64,000 nt of DNA from Erythrobacter cryptus DSM 12079 (GCF_000422985.1 NZ_AUHC01000002.1:62001-126000), one strand, 5' to 3'. Shown: positions 7,723-17,030, numbered from the stretch's first letter. Made by a program: numbers and translations. The notes: a model not told the origin generated them from the sequence alone.

Positions 7723-7953
7723 ATGACATATGTGCTCGTGCCTCTGCTCATCATCCTCATGGGCCTTACCGCCTTCTCGCTGATCCGCGGGATCGTCGCC
7801 TTCCTCAGGACGACCAAGATCGATCTTGAAAGCGGCGAGGGCCAGACTGCCACCGAAATGCAACTGCTGCAGAACAAGGCGATGTTCGCGCGGATCAAGT
7901 ATCAGGCGCTTGCCGTCGTGGTGGTGGCGATCCTGCTGGCGGTGACGCGCTGA
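7723..7953 (+). CDS. HIG1-type twin transmembrane protein
   Basis: This encodes 76 residues from the ATG at 7723 (MTYVLVPLLIILMGL). The longer open frame upstream overlaps gluQRS and is not expected to be translated. Two membrane helices (about residues 3-27 and 55-75) flank a short polar loop with TATEMQLLQNKAMFARIKYQ, the pattern of HIG_1_N family proteins. Mitochondrial relatives assist cytochrome oxidase and its supercomplexes; a similar respiratory role is plausible in this alphaproteobacterium but is inferred. The following adenosyltransferase starts 13 bases downstream, so the two are likely co-transcribed, a pairing I believe is common in this group. Confidence 0.8.
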   Translation: MTYVLVPLLIILMGLTAFSLIRGIVAFLRTTKIDLESGEGQTATEMQLLQNKAMFARIKYQALAVVVVAILLAVTR

Positions 7954-7965
7954 CCCGCAAGGCCC

Positions 7966-8535
7966 ATGGTCAAGCTCAACCGCATCTACACCCGCACCGG
8001 GGATGACGGGACGACGGGACTTGTCGATGGCTCGCGCTGCCCCAAGCACGCCGCGCGCATCCACGCCGTGGGTCTGGTTGACGAGGCCAATAGCGCCATC
8101 GGCCTTGCCATTTGCGCGCTTGACGATGCGGGCCACAGGGCGCTGCTCACCCGGGTGCAGAACGATCTGTTCGATCTTGGCGCCGATCTGGCAACGCCGG
8201 GGGATGATTTTGCCCCGTCCGAAATGGTGCTGCGCATCGTTCCGGCCCAGCCGGCCTGGATCGAGGCGCAGATCGATGCGCTCAACGAGCGGCTCGAACC
8301 GCTCACCAGCTTCGTGCTGCCCGGCGGCAGCGAGGGTGCGGCGCGCGTCCATGTCGCCCGCGCCGCCACCCGTGCGGCGGAACGCGCGATGGTGGCACTG
8401 GCGGCCGAGGAAGCGGTCAATCCGGCCGCGCTTGCCTATATCAACCGGCTATCCGATCTGCTCTTTGTGCTGGCGCGCGTCGTCAACGAGGATGGCGCGC
8501 GCGATGTGAAGTGGGTTCCCGGCGCTAACCGCTAG
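7966..8535 (+). CDS. PduO-type cob(I)yrinic acid a,c-diamide adenosyltransferase
   Basis: The enzyme transfers the 5'-deoxyadenosyl group of ATP to cob(I)alamin, making adenosylcobalamin (EC 2.5.1.17). The 189 residues match the PduO/MMAB family. The N-terminal ATP-binding segment YTRTGDDGTTGL lies at residues 8-19, and the second signature region is RVHVARAATRAAERAMVAL, followed by YINRLSDLLFVLAR with the Asn and Asp typical of the family. Cobalamin is needed for methylmalonyl-CoA mutase and some reductases; none of these genes is in the window. It lies in a tight group with the HIG1-type gene upstream and the dehydrogenase 60 bases downstream. Confidence 0.92.
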   Translation: MVKLNRIYTRTGDDGTTGLVDGSRCPKHAARIHAVGLVDEANSAIGLAICALDDAGHRALLTRVQNDLFDLGADLATPGDDFAPSEMVLRIVPAQPAWIEAQIDALNERLEPLTSFVLPGGSEGAARVHVARAATRAAERAMVALAAEEAVNPAALAYINRLSDLLFVLARVVNEDGARDVKWVPGANR

Positions 8536-8595
8536 CTTTTGCCCTGCACCATCGCTAGTGCGGCGCACCTGCTGCACTTGCGAAGGAGCCGCCTC

Positions 8596-9465
8596 ATGCG
8601 CAACATCGCCGTCATCGGCGCCGGTCAGATGGGAACCGGCATTGCCCAGACCATCGCCGCCCATGGCATGGCCGTCATGCTCACCGATGTCGATCTGCCC
8701 CGCGCCGAAGCCGGCAAGGAGAAGATCGCGCAGGCGCTCGCCAAGCTGATGGGCCGCGGCAAGATCGAGGCCCACGAGGCTGAAAGCCTGCTTGCCCGCA
8801 TCACCCCGGTTGCCGACTATGCCCCCTTCGCCGAGGCCGATCTCATCATCGAGGCGGCGACCGAGCGCGAGGAGATCAAGAACGCGATCTTCGAGAAGGC
8901 CGGCAAGGTGCTGGCCGCGCAAGCGATCATGGCCTCGAACACCTCGTCGATCCCGATCACCCGGATGGCCAACCATGCCCCCGATCCGGCGCGCTTCATC
9001 GGCCTGCATTTCTTCAACCCCGTGCCGGTGATGGGCCTCATCGAGGTGATCCCGGGGCTTGCTACCTCCAAGGACACCACCGATCGCGTCACCGCCTTTG
9101 CCCGGGGGCTGGGCAAGGAAGTGGTGCTGAGCCAGGACGAGCCTGGCTTTGTCGTCAACCGCATCCTTCTGCCGATGATCAATGAGGCGGTGTTCGTGCT
9201 CGGCCAGTCCACGGCCGGCATCGAGGATATCGACAAGGGCTGCCGGCTCGGCCTCAACCACCCCATGGGTCCGCTGCAACTGGCCGATTTCGTCGGGCTT
9301 GATACCTGCCTTGATATCATCAAGGTGCTCTACCAGACCACCGGCGACAGCAAGTATCGCCCGGCGCCCTTGCTGGTGAAATATGTCGAGGCCGGTTGGC
9401 TCGGGCGCAAGACCGGACGGGGCTTTTATGACTATTCGGGCGAGATTCCGGTGCCGACCCGCTGA
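8596..9465 (+). CDS. 3-hydroxybutyryl-CoA dehydrogenase
   Basis: This NAD(P)-linked enzyme interconverts acetoacetyl-CoA and 3-hydroxybutyryl-CoA (EC 1.1.1.157). I chose the ATG at 8596, which has AAGGAG eight bases upstream; the upstream in-frame extension lacks homology. The 289-residue protein has a Rossmann motif [12 protein letters not shown] at residues 5-16. The catalytic part shows [21 protein letters not shown] with the catalytic His, EV of the Glu partner, and [16 protein letters not shown]. It could serve fatty acid oxidation, the ethylmalonyl-CoA route or polyhydroxybutyrate turnover. The scoAB CoA-transferase genes at 30-32 kb act on the same four-carbon acyl pool. Confidence 0.92.
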   Translation: MRNIAVIGAGQMGTGIAQTIAAHGMAVMLTDVDLPRAEAGKEKIAQALAKLMGRGKIEAHEAESLLARITPVADYAPFAEADLIIEAATEREEIKNAIFEKAGKVLAAQAIMASNTSSIPITRMANHAPDPARFIGLHFFNPVPVMGLIEVIPGLATSKDTTDRVTAFARGLGKEVVLSQDEPGFVVNRILLPMINEAVFVLGQSTAGIEDIDKGCRLGLNHPMGPLQLADFVGLDTCLDIIKVLYQTTGDSKYRPAPLLVKYVEAGWLGRKTGRGFYDYSGEIPVPTR

Positions 9466-9480
9466 GCGCGCGGCTTTGCT

Positions 9481-9879
9481 CTATGGCGCGACCGCCATGT
9501 CGGGATCGGTGTTGAGGGCGCTGGCCGGTTCGCTGTCGGAACTGATGGTGGCACCCGGGGCGAGCGGAGCGGTCATCGGGTTGCCGGGCGCGGCGGCGCG
9601 CGCAGGTGCCGTTGCTGCAGGAGCAGGGCTGGGCGGCACGTAGTCGCCGAAAACGCTTGGCGACGGGTCATCGCGCTGAGGCTGATCGCCCGCGCCTTGT
9701 GCTGCGGCATCAGCCCGCCCCTCGCTGGCGCCTGCTGCACCTTCAGCGGCAAGCCGGTCGGCCAGCCTGGGCAATACGCCGCCCTTGTCCGAAGGGCCCA
9801 CCAGCGCGACTGCCCCCAAAATGGTCATGCCCGCAAAGGCGAGCGCAGCCTTGCTGTTTTCGAACAGGGTTCGCGACAT
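9481..9879 (-). CDS. Unrecognised small single-pass membrane protein with Pro/Ala-rich tail
   Basis: This encodes 132 residues from the ATG at 9879 (MSRTLFENSKAALAFAGMT). One membrane helix spans about residues 10-30 (ALAFAGMTILGAVALV). The rest is low-complexity Ala/Pro/Gly with a short conserved-looking stretch PSPSVFGDYVPPSPAP. The open frame upstream of this ATG overlaps the mutS end and is unlikely to be used. The layout, a short cytoplasmic N-terminus then a periplasmic disordered tail, is that of many small envelope proteins, but I recognise no family. A lone TTAACCAC half-site sits about 25 bases upstream. It is followed convergently by the dehydrogenase gene. Confidence 0.6.
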   Translation of the reverse strand: MSRTLFENSKAALAFAGMTILGAVALVGPSDKGGVLPRLADRLAAEGAAGASEGRADAAAQGAGDQPQRDDPSPSVFGDYVPPSPAPAATAPARAAAPGNPMTAPLAPGATISSDSEPASALNTDPDMAVAP

Positions 9880-9920
9880 GGGCGCAAGCCTAGCCGCTGC
9901 GTGGTTAAGGCTTGGTTGCC

Positions 9921-12572
9921 TCAGCTGCGCGCCGGGGGCAGGTTGCGCTTCCATTCATAGAGCAGATCGAGCGCCTCGCGCGGGCTCAGCGCGTCGAGAT
10001 CGGTGGCGCGCAGCGCCGTGGCTAGCGCTTCTTCCGGAGTCTCGCGCGGGGCCTGCTGCGCGGCGGCGAACAGCGGCAGATCGCCCAGCCCGGCGGCGAT
10101 CCCCCCGGTCGCCGCGCGGGTTTCCTCGAGCTTTGCGAGCACCTCGCGGGCGCGATCGACCACCGCCGGCGGCACTCCGGCAAGCCGCGCCACGGCCAGC
10201 CCATAGGAACGATCGGCCGGGCCGCTTGCCAGTTCGTGCAGCAGAACGAGATCGCCCTGCCACTCGCGCGCGCGCACGTGGTGGAGCGAGAGCGCCTCGC
10301 AGGTTTCAGCAAGGCGCGCCAGTTCATGGTAATGCGTGGCAAACAGGCAGCGGCAGCCGATCTGCGAATGCACCGCCTCGGCCACGGCCCAAGCCAGCGC
10401 CAGGCCATCATAGGTCGAGGTGCCGCGCCCGACCTCGTCAAGGATGACAAAGCTGCGCGCGCTTGCCTGGACAAGGATCGCCGCGGTCTCGACCATCTCG
10501 ACCATGAAGGTCGAACGCCCGCGCGCGAGATTGTCGGCCGCGCCGACCCGGCTGAACAGGCGATCGACCAGCCCGATGCGCGCCGCTGATGCCGGGACAA
10601 AGCTGCCCGCCTGAGCCAACAGCACGATCAGCGCGTTCTGCCGCAGGAAGGTCGATTTGCCGCCCATGTTGGGCCCGCCGATCAGCCACAGCCGATCCTC
10701 GGCATCGAGCCGGCAATCATTGGCCACAAAGCGCGCGCCGCTGCGCGCAAGGGCTGCTTCGACCACCGGATGGCGCCCGGCGGTGATCGCGAGTTCGACC
10801 TCCTCGGTGATCTCGGGGCGGCACCAGTCACCCTCGGCGGCCCGCTCGGCCAGCGCCGCGCCCACATCGAGCCGGGCGAGCGCGGCGGCGGTGGCGGCAA
10901 TCGCTTCGCGCGCGGCCGAGATCTCAGCCACCAGCGCGGCAAAATGGGCCTCCTCGGCGGCGAGCGCATGGCCCCCCGCCTCGGCGATGCGCGTTGCTTC
11001 CTCGTGCAGGGTGAGCGAGTTGAAGCGCACCACATCCTTCATCGTCTGGCGATGGGCAAAGCCGCTGCCCTCGGCCATCAGCCGATCGGCATGGCGCGCG
11101 GGCACCTCGATGAAATAGCCTAGCACCCCGTTGTGGCGGATCTTGAGCGCACCGATCCCGGTTTCGGCACGATAGCGCGCTTCCATCGCCGCAATGGCGC
11201 GGCGGGCATCGCCGGCAATCGCGCGCAGCTCGTCAAGCGCCGGATCATAGCCATCGGCGATGAAGCCCCCGCCAGCGCGCTCGGTCGGCGGCGTGGGCAC
11301 CAGCGCCCGGGCGAGGTGATCGGCAAGCGCGCCGTGCCCGGCCAGCTGCGCGATCACCTCGTCGAGCAGCGCGGGGCGATCGGGCGCGTCCTTGAGCCAG
11401 TGGTGGAGCCGCCCCGCTTCGGCAAGCCCATCGCGCAGCTGGCCAAGATCGCGCGGCGATCCCCGCCCGGCCACCACCCGGCCCAGCGCCCGCGCCAGAT
11501 CGGGGATCGCGCGCAGCGCCTCGCGCAGCTGCGCGCGCTCGATCGGGCGGTCACGCCAGAACTGCACCAGGGCAAGGCGCGCCTCGATCGCCGACCGATC
11601 GGTGAGCGGGGCGGACAGGTCCTCGGCCAAAAGCCGCGATCCCGCGCCGGTGACGCAGCGATCAACCGAAGCAATCAGGCTGCCCGCGCGCCCGCCGGTG
11701 GAAGCCTCGAGGATCTCGAGGCTCGCCCTGGTGGCCGCGTCCATCGCCATCACCGCGCCGCTCTCGCGCCGCACCGGGGGCAGGAGCAGCGGCAGGGTGC
11801 CGCGCCCGACATGTTCGAGATAGGCGATGAGGCCGCCGGCAGCGGCGAGCATCGGCCGGGTGAAGGCGCCAAAGCCATCGAGCGTCGCCACCCCGTGGAT
11901 GGCCTTGAGCCGCTCTTCCCCCGCTTCGCTGGCAAAGGTGGCGCGGGGGCGCATGATCGCCTCGTCTGGCCCGTGCGGCCAGTCCTCGCCCACCACCACC
12001 TCGCTCGGGCCAAGCCGCGCCAGCGCGGCCCCAAGCGCCTCGGGCGCACATTCCTCGAGGCTCATCGCCCCGGTCGAGACATCGCAGGCGGCAATGCCGA
12101 TCACCCCGCGCAGCTCGGCAAGCGCAACCAGCACATTCGCCCGGCGCGGCTCGAGCAGGGCCTCCTCGGTCAGCGTGCCCGCGGTCACCAACCGCACGAT
12201 CGCGCGGCGCACCAGCACCTTGGACGAGGGCAGCCCTTCGCGCCTGGCGCGGGCCTTGGCCTCGTCAGGGGTTTCGACCTGTTCGGCAATCGCCACGCGG
12301 TGGCCGGCCTTGATCAGCCGGGCAAGATAGTTCTCGGCCGAATGCACCGGCACGCCGCACATCGGGATCGGTGCGCCGCCGTGCTCCCCGCGGGTGGTGA
12401 GCGCGATATCGAGCACTGCGGCGGCCACCTTGGCATCCTCGAAGAACAGCTCGAAGAAATCGCCCATGCGGTAGAACAGCAGCGCATCGCCCGCCTCTGC
12501 GCGCAGCGCCAGATACTGCGCCATCATCGGCGTGGGCTTGGCGGAAAGCAGAGGATCGAGCAGCGCGGCCAT
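9921..12572 (-). CDS. mutS: DNA mismatch repair protein MutS
   Basis: MutS recognises base mismatches and small loops and, with MutL, triggers excision repair. The 883 residues are normal for MutS1. The mismatch-wedge motif is FYRMGDFFELF near residue 34, where the Phe-x-Glu that stacks on the mispair is FEL. The middle holds the connector, lever and clamp domains. The ATPase has Walker A GGPNMGGKST at about residue 630, Walker B ILDEVGRGTST near 710, then a helix-turn-helix ending. A stretch near ALATALRATDLDALSPREALDLLYEWK forms the tetramerisation end. The start MAALLDPLLSAKPTPMMAQYL matches the family. It is transcribed divergently from maeB. Confidence 0.97.
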   Translation of the reverse strand: MAALLDPLLSAKPTPMMAQYLALRAEAGDALLFYRMGDFFELFFEDAKVAAAVLDIALTTRGEHGGAPIPMCGVPVHSAENYLARLIKAGHRVAIAEQVETPDEAKARARREGLPSSKVLVRRAIVRLVTAGTLTEEALLEPRRANVLVALAELRGVIGIAACDVSTGAMSLEECAPEALGAALARLGPSEVVVGEDWPHGPDEAIMRPRATFASEAGEERLKAIHGVATLDGFGAFTRPMLAAAGGLIAYLEHVGRGTLPLLLPPVRRESGAVMAMDAATRASLEILEASTGGRAGSLIASVDRCVTGAGSRLLAEDLSAPLTDRSAIEARLALVQFWRDRPIERAQLREALRAIPDLARALGRVVAGRGSPRDLGQLRDGLAEAGRLHHWLKDAPDRPALLDEVIAQLAGHGALADHLARALVPTPPTERAGGGFIADGYDPALDELRAIAGDARRAIAAMEARYRAETGIGALKIRHNGVLGYFIEVPARHADRLMAEGSGFAHRQTMKDVVRFNSLTLHEEATRIAEAGGHALAAEEAHFAALVAEISAAREAIAATAAALARLDVGAALAERAAEGDWCRPEITEEVELAITAGRHPVVEAALARSGARFVANDCRLDAEDRLWLIGGPNMGGKSTFLRQNALIVLLAQAGSFVPASAARIGLVDRLFSRVGAADNLARGRSTFMVEMVETAAILVQASARSFVILDEVGRGTSTYDGLALAWAVAEAVHSQIGCRCLFATHYHELARLAETCEALSLHHVRAREWQGDLVLLHELASGPADRSYGLAVARLAGVPPAVVDRAREVLAKLEETRAATGGIAAGLGDLPLFAAAQQAPRETPEEALATALRATDLDALSPREALDLLYEWKRNLPPARS

Positions 12573-12726
12573 GACGCTGGCCTAGCCCTTCGCGCACGAT
12601 TCGGAAAATGCCTGCCCCTGGGGCTTTCCCCGGGAGCCGTGCGTGATTTATCGCCTATCGCATCGCCGCGCGCGGCGCTAAGCGGGGCGGGGCAATCGCC
12701 AGGCCGACAAGGAGGGATCAGGCAGC

Positions 12727-14988
12727 ATGAGCGAGGAGAGCAAGGGCGGCTTCACCGCGCGCGAGGCGCTGTTCTATCACGAGACCATCCGGCCGGGTAA
12801 GCTCGAGATCGTCGCCACCAAGCCGATGACGTCGCAGCGCGACCTCAGCCTCGCCTATTCGCCGGGCGTTGCCGTGCCGGTCGAGGCGATCGCCGGCGAT
12901 CCCTCGCTCGCCGCGCGCTACACCGCCAAGGGCAATCTTGTCGCGGTGATCTCCAACGGCACCGCGATCCTCGGCCTCGGCAATCTCGGCGCGCTCGCCT
13001 CCAAGCCGGTGATGGAAGGCAAGGCGGTGCTGTTCAAGCGCTTTGCCGATGTCGATGCGATCGACATCGAACTGGCGACCGAAGACCCGCAGGCCTTCAT
13101 CGAGGCGGTGGCGCTGATGGAGCCGAGCTTTGGCGGCATCAACCTCGAGGACATCAAGGCCCCCGAATGCTTCATCATCGAGGCCGCGCTGCGCGAGCGC
13201 ATGAAGATCCCGGTGATGCATGATGACCAGCACGGCACCGCGATCATCACCGCCGCCGGGCTGCTCAATGCCTGCCATCTCACCGGGCGCGATATCAGGG
13301 ATGTCAAGGTGGTGGTCAACGGCGCCGGAGCGGCGGCGATCGCCTGCACGGCGCTCATCAAGGCGATGGGCGTGCGCCATGAGAACGTCATCATGTGCGA
13401 CCGCGCCGGCCCGATCACCCCCGAGCGCGAAGGCGTCGACCAGTGGAAAAGCGCCCACGCGGTCGCCACCAGCGCCACCAGCCTTGAAGAAGCGCTGGTG
13501 GGCGCGGACATCTTCCTCGGCCTCTCGGCAGCGGGCGCGCTGAAGCCCGAATGGGTCAAGAAGATGGCCGACAAGCCGATCATCTTTGCCATGGCCAACC
13601 CCGTGCCCGAGATCATGCCGGATGAGGCCAAGGCGGTGCGCCCGGATGCGATCATCGCCACCGGGCGCAGCGATTTTCCCAATCAGGTCAACAATGTGCT
13701 GGGCTTTCCCTTCATCTTCCGCGGGGCGCTCGACGTGCAGGCGACCACCATCAACGAGGAGATGAAGGTCGCCGCGGCCAAGGCGATCGCCGAGCTGGCG
13801 CGCCAGCAGGTGCCCGAGGAAGTGGCGAGCGCCTATGGCAAGAACCACAAGTTCGGCACCGATTACATCATCCCGGCCCCCTTCGATCCGCGGCTGATTG
13901 AGGTCGTGTCCTCGGCGGTGGCCAAGGCGGCGATGGATTCGGGCGTGGCGCGCACCCGGATCGAGGATTTCGAGGCTTATCGTGTGGCGTTGCGCAGTCG
14001 CCTCAACCCCACCACCTCGGTGCTCACCGGGGTCTATGAGATCGCCAAGGCCAACCCCACCCGCATGGTCTTTGCCGAGGCGGAAGAAGAAGTGGTGCTG
14101 CGCGCCGCGATCCAGTTCCGCGATTTCGGCTATGGCACGCCCATCCTGGTGGGGCGCACCAAGGCGGTGCTCGACAAGCTTCACCAGCTTTCGGTGAGCG
14201 ATCCGGGCAGCTTCGAGATCCAGAACTCGGCCGACAGCGCCCACGTGCCGGCGATGGTCGAATATCTCTACAAGCGCCTGCAGCGCCGCGGCTACACCCT
14301 GCGCGACGTGCGCCGGCTGGTGAACCAGGAGCGCAATGTCTTTGCCGCGCTGCTGGTGGCGCTCGGGCATGGCGACGGGATGATCACCGGCACCACCCGC
14401 ACCTTTGCCCAAAGCGTGCGCGAGGTGAACCTGGTGCTCGGCCCCAAGGAAGGGTGCATTCCCTTCGGCATCCACATGATGATCGGCAAGAACCACACCA
14501 CCTTCCTTGCCGACACCACCATCAACGAGCGCCCCGATGCCGCCGCGCTGGCCCATATCGCGCGCGAGACCGCCGCGGTCGCCCGGCGCATGGGGCACGA
14601 GCCGCGGGTGGCGTTCCTGTCCTATTCGACCTTCGGCAATCCTTCGGGCCAGTGGCTCGACAATATCCGCGAGGCAGTGGCGATCCTCGACCGTGAGGAT
14701 CCGGGGTTTGAATATGAGGGCGAGATGGCCCCCGATGCGGCCTTGAACCCCAAGGTCATGGCGCTCTATCCCTTCAGCCGCCTGTCCGGCCCGGCCAATG
14801 TGCTGGTGATGCCGGGGCTGCAATCGGCAAACCTTTCGGCCAAGCTGCTGCGCGAATTGGGCAGCAACGCCACGGTCGGCCCGATGCTGATCGGGATGGA
14901 AAAGCCGGTGCAGATCGTGCCGATGACGGCGAGCGTGCCCGATGTGCTGACCCTGGCGGTGCTGGCGGGTGCCGGGGTGGTGGGGTGA
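12727..14988 (+). CDS. maeB: NADP-dependent malic enzyme with C-terminal phosphotransacetylase-like domain
   Basis: The enzyme decarboxylates malate to pyruvate with reduction of NADP (EC 1.1.1.40), supplying pyruvate and NADPH. The 753 residues match the two-domain MaeB form. The malic domain begins ALFYHETIRPGKLEIVATKPM, continues with LAYSPGVAVP and has the NADP fold at VVNGAGAAAIACTAL. From about residue 430 a phosphate acetyltransferase-like domain follows (VFAEAEEEVVLRAA; VLVMPGLQSANLSAKLL), which in this family is regulatory and binds acetyl-CoA rather than catalysing. A strong AAGGAGGG lies ten bases before the ATG. Its TGA overlaps the GTG start of the next gene (GTGA). Confidence 0.96.
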   Translation: MSEESKGGFTAREALFYHETIRPGKLEIVATKPMTSQRDLSLAYSPGVAVPVEAIAGDPSLAARYTAKGNLVAVISNGTAILGLGNLGALASKPVMEGKAVLFKRFADVDAIDIELATEDPQAFIEAVALMEPSFGGINLEDIKAPECFIIEAALRERMKIPVMHDDQHGTAIITAAGLLNACHLTGRDIRDVKVVVNGAGAAAIACTALIKAMGVRHENVIMCDRAGPITPEREGVDQWKSAHAVATSATSLEEALVGADIFLGLSAAGALKPEWVKKMADKPIIFAMANPVPEIMPDEAKAVRPDAIIATGRSDFPNQVNNVLGFPFIFRGALDVQATTINEEMKVAAAKAIAELARQQVPEEVASAYGKNHKFGTDYIIPAPFDPRLIEVVSSAVAKAAMDSGVARTRIEDFEAYRVALRSRLNPTTSVLTGVYEIAKANPTRMVFAEAEEEVVLRAAIQFRDFGYGTPILVGRTKAVLDKLHQLSVSDPGSFEIQNSADSAHVPAMVEYLYKRLQRRGYTLRDVRRLVNQERNVFAALLVALGHGDGMITGTTRTFAQSVREVNLVLGPKEGCIPFGIHMMIGKNHTTFLADTTINERPDAAALAHIARETAAVARRMGHEPRVAFLSYSTFGNPSGQWLDNIREAVAILDREDPGFEYEGEMAPDAALNPKVMALYPFSRLSGPANVLVMPGLQSANLSAKLLRELGSNATVGPMLIGMEKPVQIVPMTASVPDVLTLAVLAGAGVVG

Positions 14989-15377
14989 CAATCGCGCGCG
15001 CCGCCCTTGCCTATTGGGCGGTGGTGTTTGCGCTGGGATTTTTGCTCGGCAGCTTGCGGGTGCTGTGGCTTGCGCCGTTGGTAGGGCTGGTGCCGGCCAC
15101 GCTGATCGAGTTGCCGCTGATGCTGGGGGCAAGCTGGTGGGCGAGCGGCTGGCTGGTGCGGCGCTTTGCCATCGCGGACAAGGGCGCGGCGCTGGCGATG
15201 GGCGGCATCGCCTTTGCCTTGTTGATGGCGGCGGAATGCGCCGTGGGGGTGGGGATGATGGGGCTGACCCCCGGCCAGTGGCTCGCGGACTTTGCCCAGC
15301 CCCATGCGGCCATCGGGCTGGCGGGGCAGGTGGTCTTCGCCCTGATGCCGCGGTGGCGGGCGTGCAGCCCAGCCTAG
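14985..15377 (+). CDS. Unrecognised four-helix membrane protein
   Basis: This encodes 130 residues from a GTG at 14985 that overlaps the maeB stop by four bases, so translation is probably coupled. Four hydrophobic segments are visible (about 5-25, 28-50, 65-90 and 105-122), with almost no soluble part. Motifs such as ELPLMLGASWWASGWLVRRF and GLTPGQWLADFA recall small uncharacterised membrane proteins of sphingomonads, but I cannot name a family. The context with malic enzyme says little about function. It is the last gene before the first parS site. Confidence 0.6.
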   Translation: MTIARAALAYWAVVFALGFLLGSLRVLWLAPLVGLVPATLIELPLMLGASWWASGWLVRRFAIADKGAALAMGGIAFALLMAAECAVGVGMMGLTPGQWLADFAQPHAAIGLAGQVVFALMPRWRACSPA

Positions 15378-15424
15378 TTCGGCGCAGACCTCGATCAGGA
15401 CACGCCTAGGTTGCGGGCCTCGGC

Positions 15425-15440
15425 TGTTTCACGTGAAACA
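15425..15440. other. parS site 1 (ParB-binding centromere element)
   Basis: The 16-bp sequence TGTTTCACGTGAAACA is a perfect palindrome and an exact match to the bacterial parS consensus bound by ParB (Spo0J). It is intergenic, between the convergent ends of the small membrane gene and trmB. A second exact copy lies 20,092 bp away. ParB loads here and spreads to form the partition complex that ParA segregates; in alphaproteobacteria such sites cluster near the replication origin. Confidence 0.93.
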
Positions 15441-15458
15441 TCGCCAAGCCGTGGCCCC

Positions 15459-16160
15459 TCACCGCCGCCGGAAGCGGAAATACCAAACCTCATGCCCATA
15501 CACGGTGCGCGCCTTGTGTTCGTAGCGCGTTTCGGGCCAGCCTGAGGGGCGCACCTGCCAGTCTTGCGGCTTTTCCACCAGCCATTCGAACAGATCGGTG
15601 TGGCGCTGCATCACCATCAGCGCGTGGCGCACATAGACCGGGTGATCGGTGCTGAAGCGGAATTCGCCGCCCGGCTTCATCTTCTGCGCAAACAGCTTGA
15701 CCGGCCCATCGTTCATCATCCGCCGCTTGGCGTGGCGGGCCTTGGGCCAGGGATCGGGGTGGAGCAGGTAGAGCATGGTCAGCGCCCCATCGGGGATGCG
15801 CTGCAATACCTCCAGCGCATCGCCATGGTGCAGGCGGATATTGGCGAGGCGCTGCTCCTCGATATGGGAAAGCGCCTGGGCCACCCCGTTGAGGAACGGC
15901 TCGGCGCCGATGAAACCGTGATCGGGCAGGAGATCGGCGCGATAGGCAAGGTGCTCGCCCCCGCCAAAGCCGATCTCGAAATGCAAGGGGCGCGCATCGC
16001 CGAACAGCACCTCGCTTGTCACCGGCCCCTCGGCCGGCACGGCGATCTGCGGCAGGAGGTTATCGACCAACCCCTGCTGGCGCGCGCGCAGGGGCTTGCC
16101 CTGGGCGCGGCCATAGAGCCGGGCGATGGTGAGCGGGTCGCCGTCCTTGAATGCGGTCAT
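15459..16160 (-). CDS. trmB: tRNA (guanine-N7-)-methyltransferase TrmB
   Basis: TrmB puts the N7 methyl group on G46 of the tRNA variable loop, using S-adenosylmethionine (EC 2.1.1.33). I chose the ATG at 16160 (MTAFKDGDPLTIARLYGRAQG), giving 233 residues; the upstream frame runs through a terminator-like hairpin. Motifs present are LHFEIGFGGGEHL (SAM binding), FIGAEPF, and YLLHPDPWPKARHAKRR, the TrmB signature, followed by FRFSTDHPVYV. The intrinsic terminator 12 bases upstream of its start suggests that transcription arriving from ctrA is mostly stopped, unless it is used as a regulatory element. Confidence 0.95.
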   Translation of the reverse strand: MTAFKDGDPLTIARLYGRAQGKPLRARQQGLVDNLLPQIAVPAEGPVTSEVLFGDARPLHFEIGFGGGEHLAYRADLLPDHGFIGAEPFLNGVAQALSHIEEQRLANIRLHHGDALEVLQRIPDGALTMLYLLHPDPWPKARHAKRRMMNDGPVKLFAQKMKPGGEFRFSTDHPVYVRHALMVMQRHTDLFEWLVEKPQDWQVRPSGWPETRYEHKARTVYGHEVWYFRFRRR

Positions 16161-16171
16161 GGGCCGCCCAT

Positions 16172-16203
16172 AGAAAAATGCCCGGGGATGTTCCACCCCG
16201 GGC
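16172..16203 (-). terminator. Intrinsic terminator between ctrA and trmB
   Basis: On the minus strand an 8-bp stem GCCCGGGG/CCCCGGGC (arms 16196-16203 and 16180-16187, loop of 8) is followed by ATTTTTCT. It lies about 130 bases after the ctrA stop and only about 12 bases before the trmB start codon, so it could end ctrA transcripts or act as an attenuator for trmB. Confidence 0.7.
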
Positions 16204-16334
16204 GCGATGTTTGATGGTGTCGGCAGTTAGGCCCGAAGGGCCGCGCGCGCACGGCGCGCGCCGCAGGCGCGCGATCCCTCAGGCATCGAAACGCAGCAAG
16301 GACGAGGGCGCGGGAGACGCCCTTGAAAAACCAG

Positions 16335-17030
16335 CTACGCCGCCTCGACTTCCTCGCCCGGATCGCGCAGCACGTAGCCGCGGCCCCAGACGGTCTCGAT
16401 GTAGTTCTCACCCCCGCAGGCCAGCGACAGCTTCTTGCGCAGCTTGCAGATGAACACGTCGATTATCTTCAGTTCCGGCTCATCCATCCCGCCATAGAGG
16501 TGGTTGAGGAACATTTCCTTGGTGAGCGTCGTGCCCTTGCGCAAGCTGAGCAGCTCGAGCATCGCATATTCCTTGCCGGTCAGGTGCACCCGCGCGCCAT
16601 CGACCTCGACCGTCTTGGCATCAAGGTTGACGGCCAGCTTGCCGGTGCGGATCACCGATTGCGAATGGCCCTTGCTCCGGCGCACCACGGCATAGATGCG
16701 CGCAACCAGTTCCTCGCGGTGGAAGGGCTTGGTGACATAGTCATCGGCGCCAAAGCCGAAGGAGCGGATCTTCGAATCCATCTCCGAAATGCCCGAAAGG
16801 ATCAGCACCGGGGTCTGCACCTTGGCGACGCGCAGCTTCTTGAGCACGTCATAGCCGTGCATGTCGGGCAGGTTGAGGTCGAGCAGGATGATGTCGTAAT
16901 CATAGAGCTTGCCGAGGTCCAAACCCTCCTCGCCAAGGTCGGTCGAATAGACATTGAACCCCTCGGTGGTGAGCATCAGCTCGATCGCCTTGGCGGTGGT
17001 CGGCTCGTCTTCGATCAGCAGAACGCGCAT
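16335..17030 (-). CDS. ctrA: Cell-cycle response regulator CtrA
   Basis: CtrA is the essential or near-essential OmpR-type regulator of alphaproteobacteria; phosphorylated CtrA binds TTAA-N7-TTAA sites, controls motility, division and envelope genes and, in some species, blocks origin firing. The 231 residues agree closely with Caulobacter CtrA as I remember it. The receiver has the phospho-acceptor D51 in LLDLNLPD, acid pocket E7-D8 and K in [10 protein letters not shown]. The linker [14 protein letters not shown] and the DNA-binding domain with [17 protein letters not shown] and [18 protein letters not shown] are nearly invariant CtrA stretches. It ends in Ala-Ala, as in ClpXP-degraded CtrA. 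The promoter shows likely autoregulatory boxes. Confidence 0.98.
   Translation of the reverse strand: MRVLLIEDEPTTAKAIELMLTTEGFNVYSTDLGEEGLDLGKLYDYDIILLDLNLPDMHGYDVLKKLRVAKVQTPVLILSGISEMDSKIRSFGFGADDYVTKPFHREELVARIYAVVRRSKGHSQSVIRTGKLAVNLDAKTVEVDGARVHLTGKEYAMLELLSLRKGTTLTKEMFLNHLYGGMDEPELKIIDVFICKLRKKLSLACGGENYIETVWGRGYVLRDPGEEVEAA

Noticed and set aside
16225..16280. GC-only repeat (GCGCGC tracts) between trmB and ctrA as a mobile repeat
   Set aside because: The alternating CG words are low-complexity sequence; no second copy or flanking duplication is visible in the window.
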